Shown: positions 5,159-5,334 of the stretch, piece by piece
Position numbering within the stretch: position 1 is the stretch's first letter
Layout of the letters: each line of letters begins with the position of its first letter
NCBI GenBank assembly: GCA_030042915.1
Contig: JASHYS010000142.1
Span: 1-5,334 of the forward strand
Reading direction: 5' to 3'
Origin: Acidobacteriaceae bacterium
GTDB taxonomy: Bacteria; Acidobacteriota; Terriglobia; Terriglobales; Acidobacteriaceae
DNA: 5,334 nucleotides
The notes under the pieces: generated by a model
The model's database searches: none
Told to the model about the DNA's origin: nothing
Seen by the model: only the letters and a program-made list of their open reading frames with translations
Position numbers and translations under genes: made by a program

Positions 5159-5334
5159 GTAGCGCAAATCACGATCAATCGCCTGATGAATCTGCGGCGG
5201 GTGGCTCTGCGTCTCGCGGAACTGACGCCACGGCGAGCCAAGGCTCTGCGCCAGGCGCTCAAATCTGGCCGAATCAAATTTGATTGGACACCGGACTGGG
5301 GAGGCCCGCAACCGATAGCGCAGGAGTGGCGGCG
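5150..5334 (-). CDS. Possible C-terminal end of a convergent gene, unrecognised
   Basis: A minus-strand frame is open from the window edge to TGA at 5152-5150, giving about 60 residues ending QIHQAIDRDLRYSR and overlapping the end of the IclR gene by 9 bases. The peptide has ordinary-looking composition (for example FDSARFERLAQSLGSPWRQF) but I recognise no family. The codon-aligned + strand frame is also open from 5159 to the edge, with an ATG at 5186 but no Shine-Dalgarno before it. By rough count, third positions are slightly richer in G+C in the minus frame, which weakly favours it. This stretch otherwise shows only a 9-base direct repeat GGCTCTGCG (5203-5211 and 5242-5250) and no clear terminator. 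It may be non-coding. Confidence 0.25.
   Translation of the reverse strand, partial: PPLLRYRLRASPVRCPIKFDSARFERLAQSLGSPWRQFRETQSHPPQIHQAIDRDLRYSR

Noticed and set aside
5186..5334. A + strand partial gene starting ATG at 5186
   Set aside because: No Shine-Dalgarno precedes it, the first half is dominated by Arg, Leu and Ala, and first codon positions look more GC-rich than third positions, the reverse of what is expected for a real gene here. Kept only as an alternative in the tail entry.

Overview
GC-rich bacterial chromosomal DNA with tightly packed genes. The clearest content is a two-gene family 1 encapsulin operon on the minus strand: a Dyp-type haem peroxidase (4178 to 3096) carrying a C-terminal shell-targeting peptide, then the encapsulin shell protein (3103 to 2291). 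The two genes overlap by 8 bases, and the shell gene's Shine-Dalgarno sequence lies inside the peroxidase codons for the end of the targeting peptide and its tail. An IclR-family regulator (4346 to 5158) is transcribed divergently from the operon across a 167-base gap, which makes it a reasonable candidate regulator.

Layout from left to right. Positions 1-510 (+) hold the 3' part of a nucleotidyltransferase-fold protein, cut by the window edge. Positions 495-770 (+) hold a 91-residue uncharacterised protein that overlaps it. A short convergent gap (771-841) contains an imperfect hairpin. Positions 842-2179 (-) encode an exported DUF1254/DUF1214 protein. The gap 2180-2290 carries a plausible sigma70-like promoter for that gene, with an inverted repeat spanning the space between its -35 and -10 boxes. 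Then come encapsulin and peroxidase (-), the divergent gap 4179-4345, and the IclR regulator (+). The last 176 bases (5159-5334) have no recognisable gene, but reading frames run off the window end on both strands.

Function. The peroxidase is expected to be packaged inside a small icosahedral protein shell as a cytosolic nanocompartment for peroxide-dependent oxidation. The DUF1254 protein follows on the same strand but appears to have its own promoter, so a link to the nanocompartment is only a possibility. The nucleotidyltransferase/small-protein pair looks like an independent unit.

Organism. The GC-rich composition, good Shine-Dalgarno sites and Sec signal ending in Ala-X-Ala-Gln style suggest a free-living soil-type bacterium. 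Acidobacteriota is my best guess, but it rests on general resemblance and is weak. The core encapsulin/peroxidase system is a known type. The less ordinary points are the divergent IclR gene, the overlap of the shell-gene ribosome site with the cargo C-terminus, and a possible one-base disruption of the original start of the DUF1254 gene.
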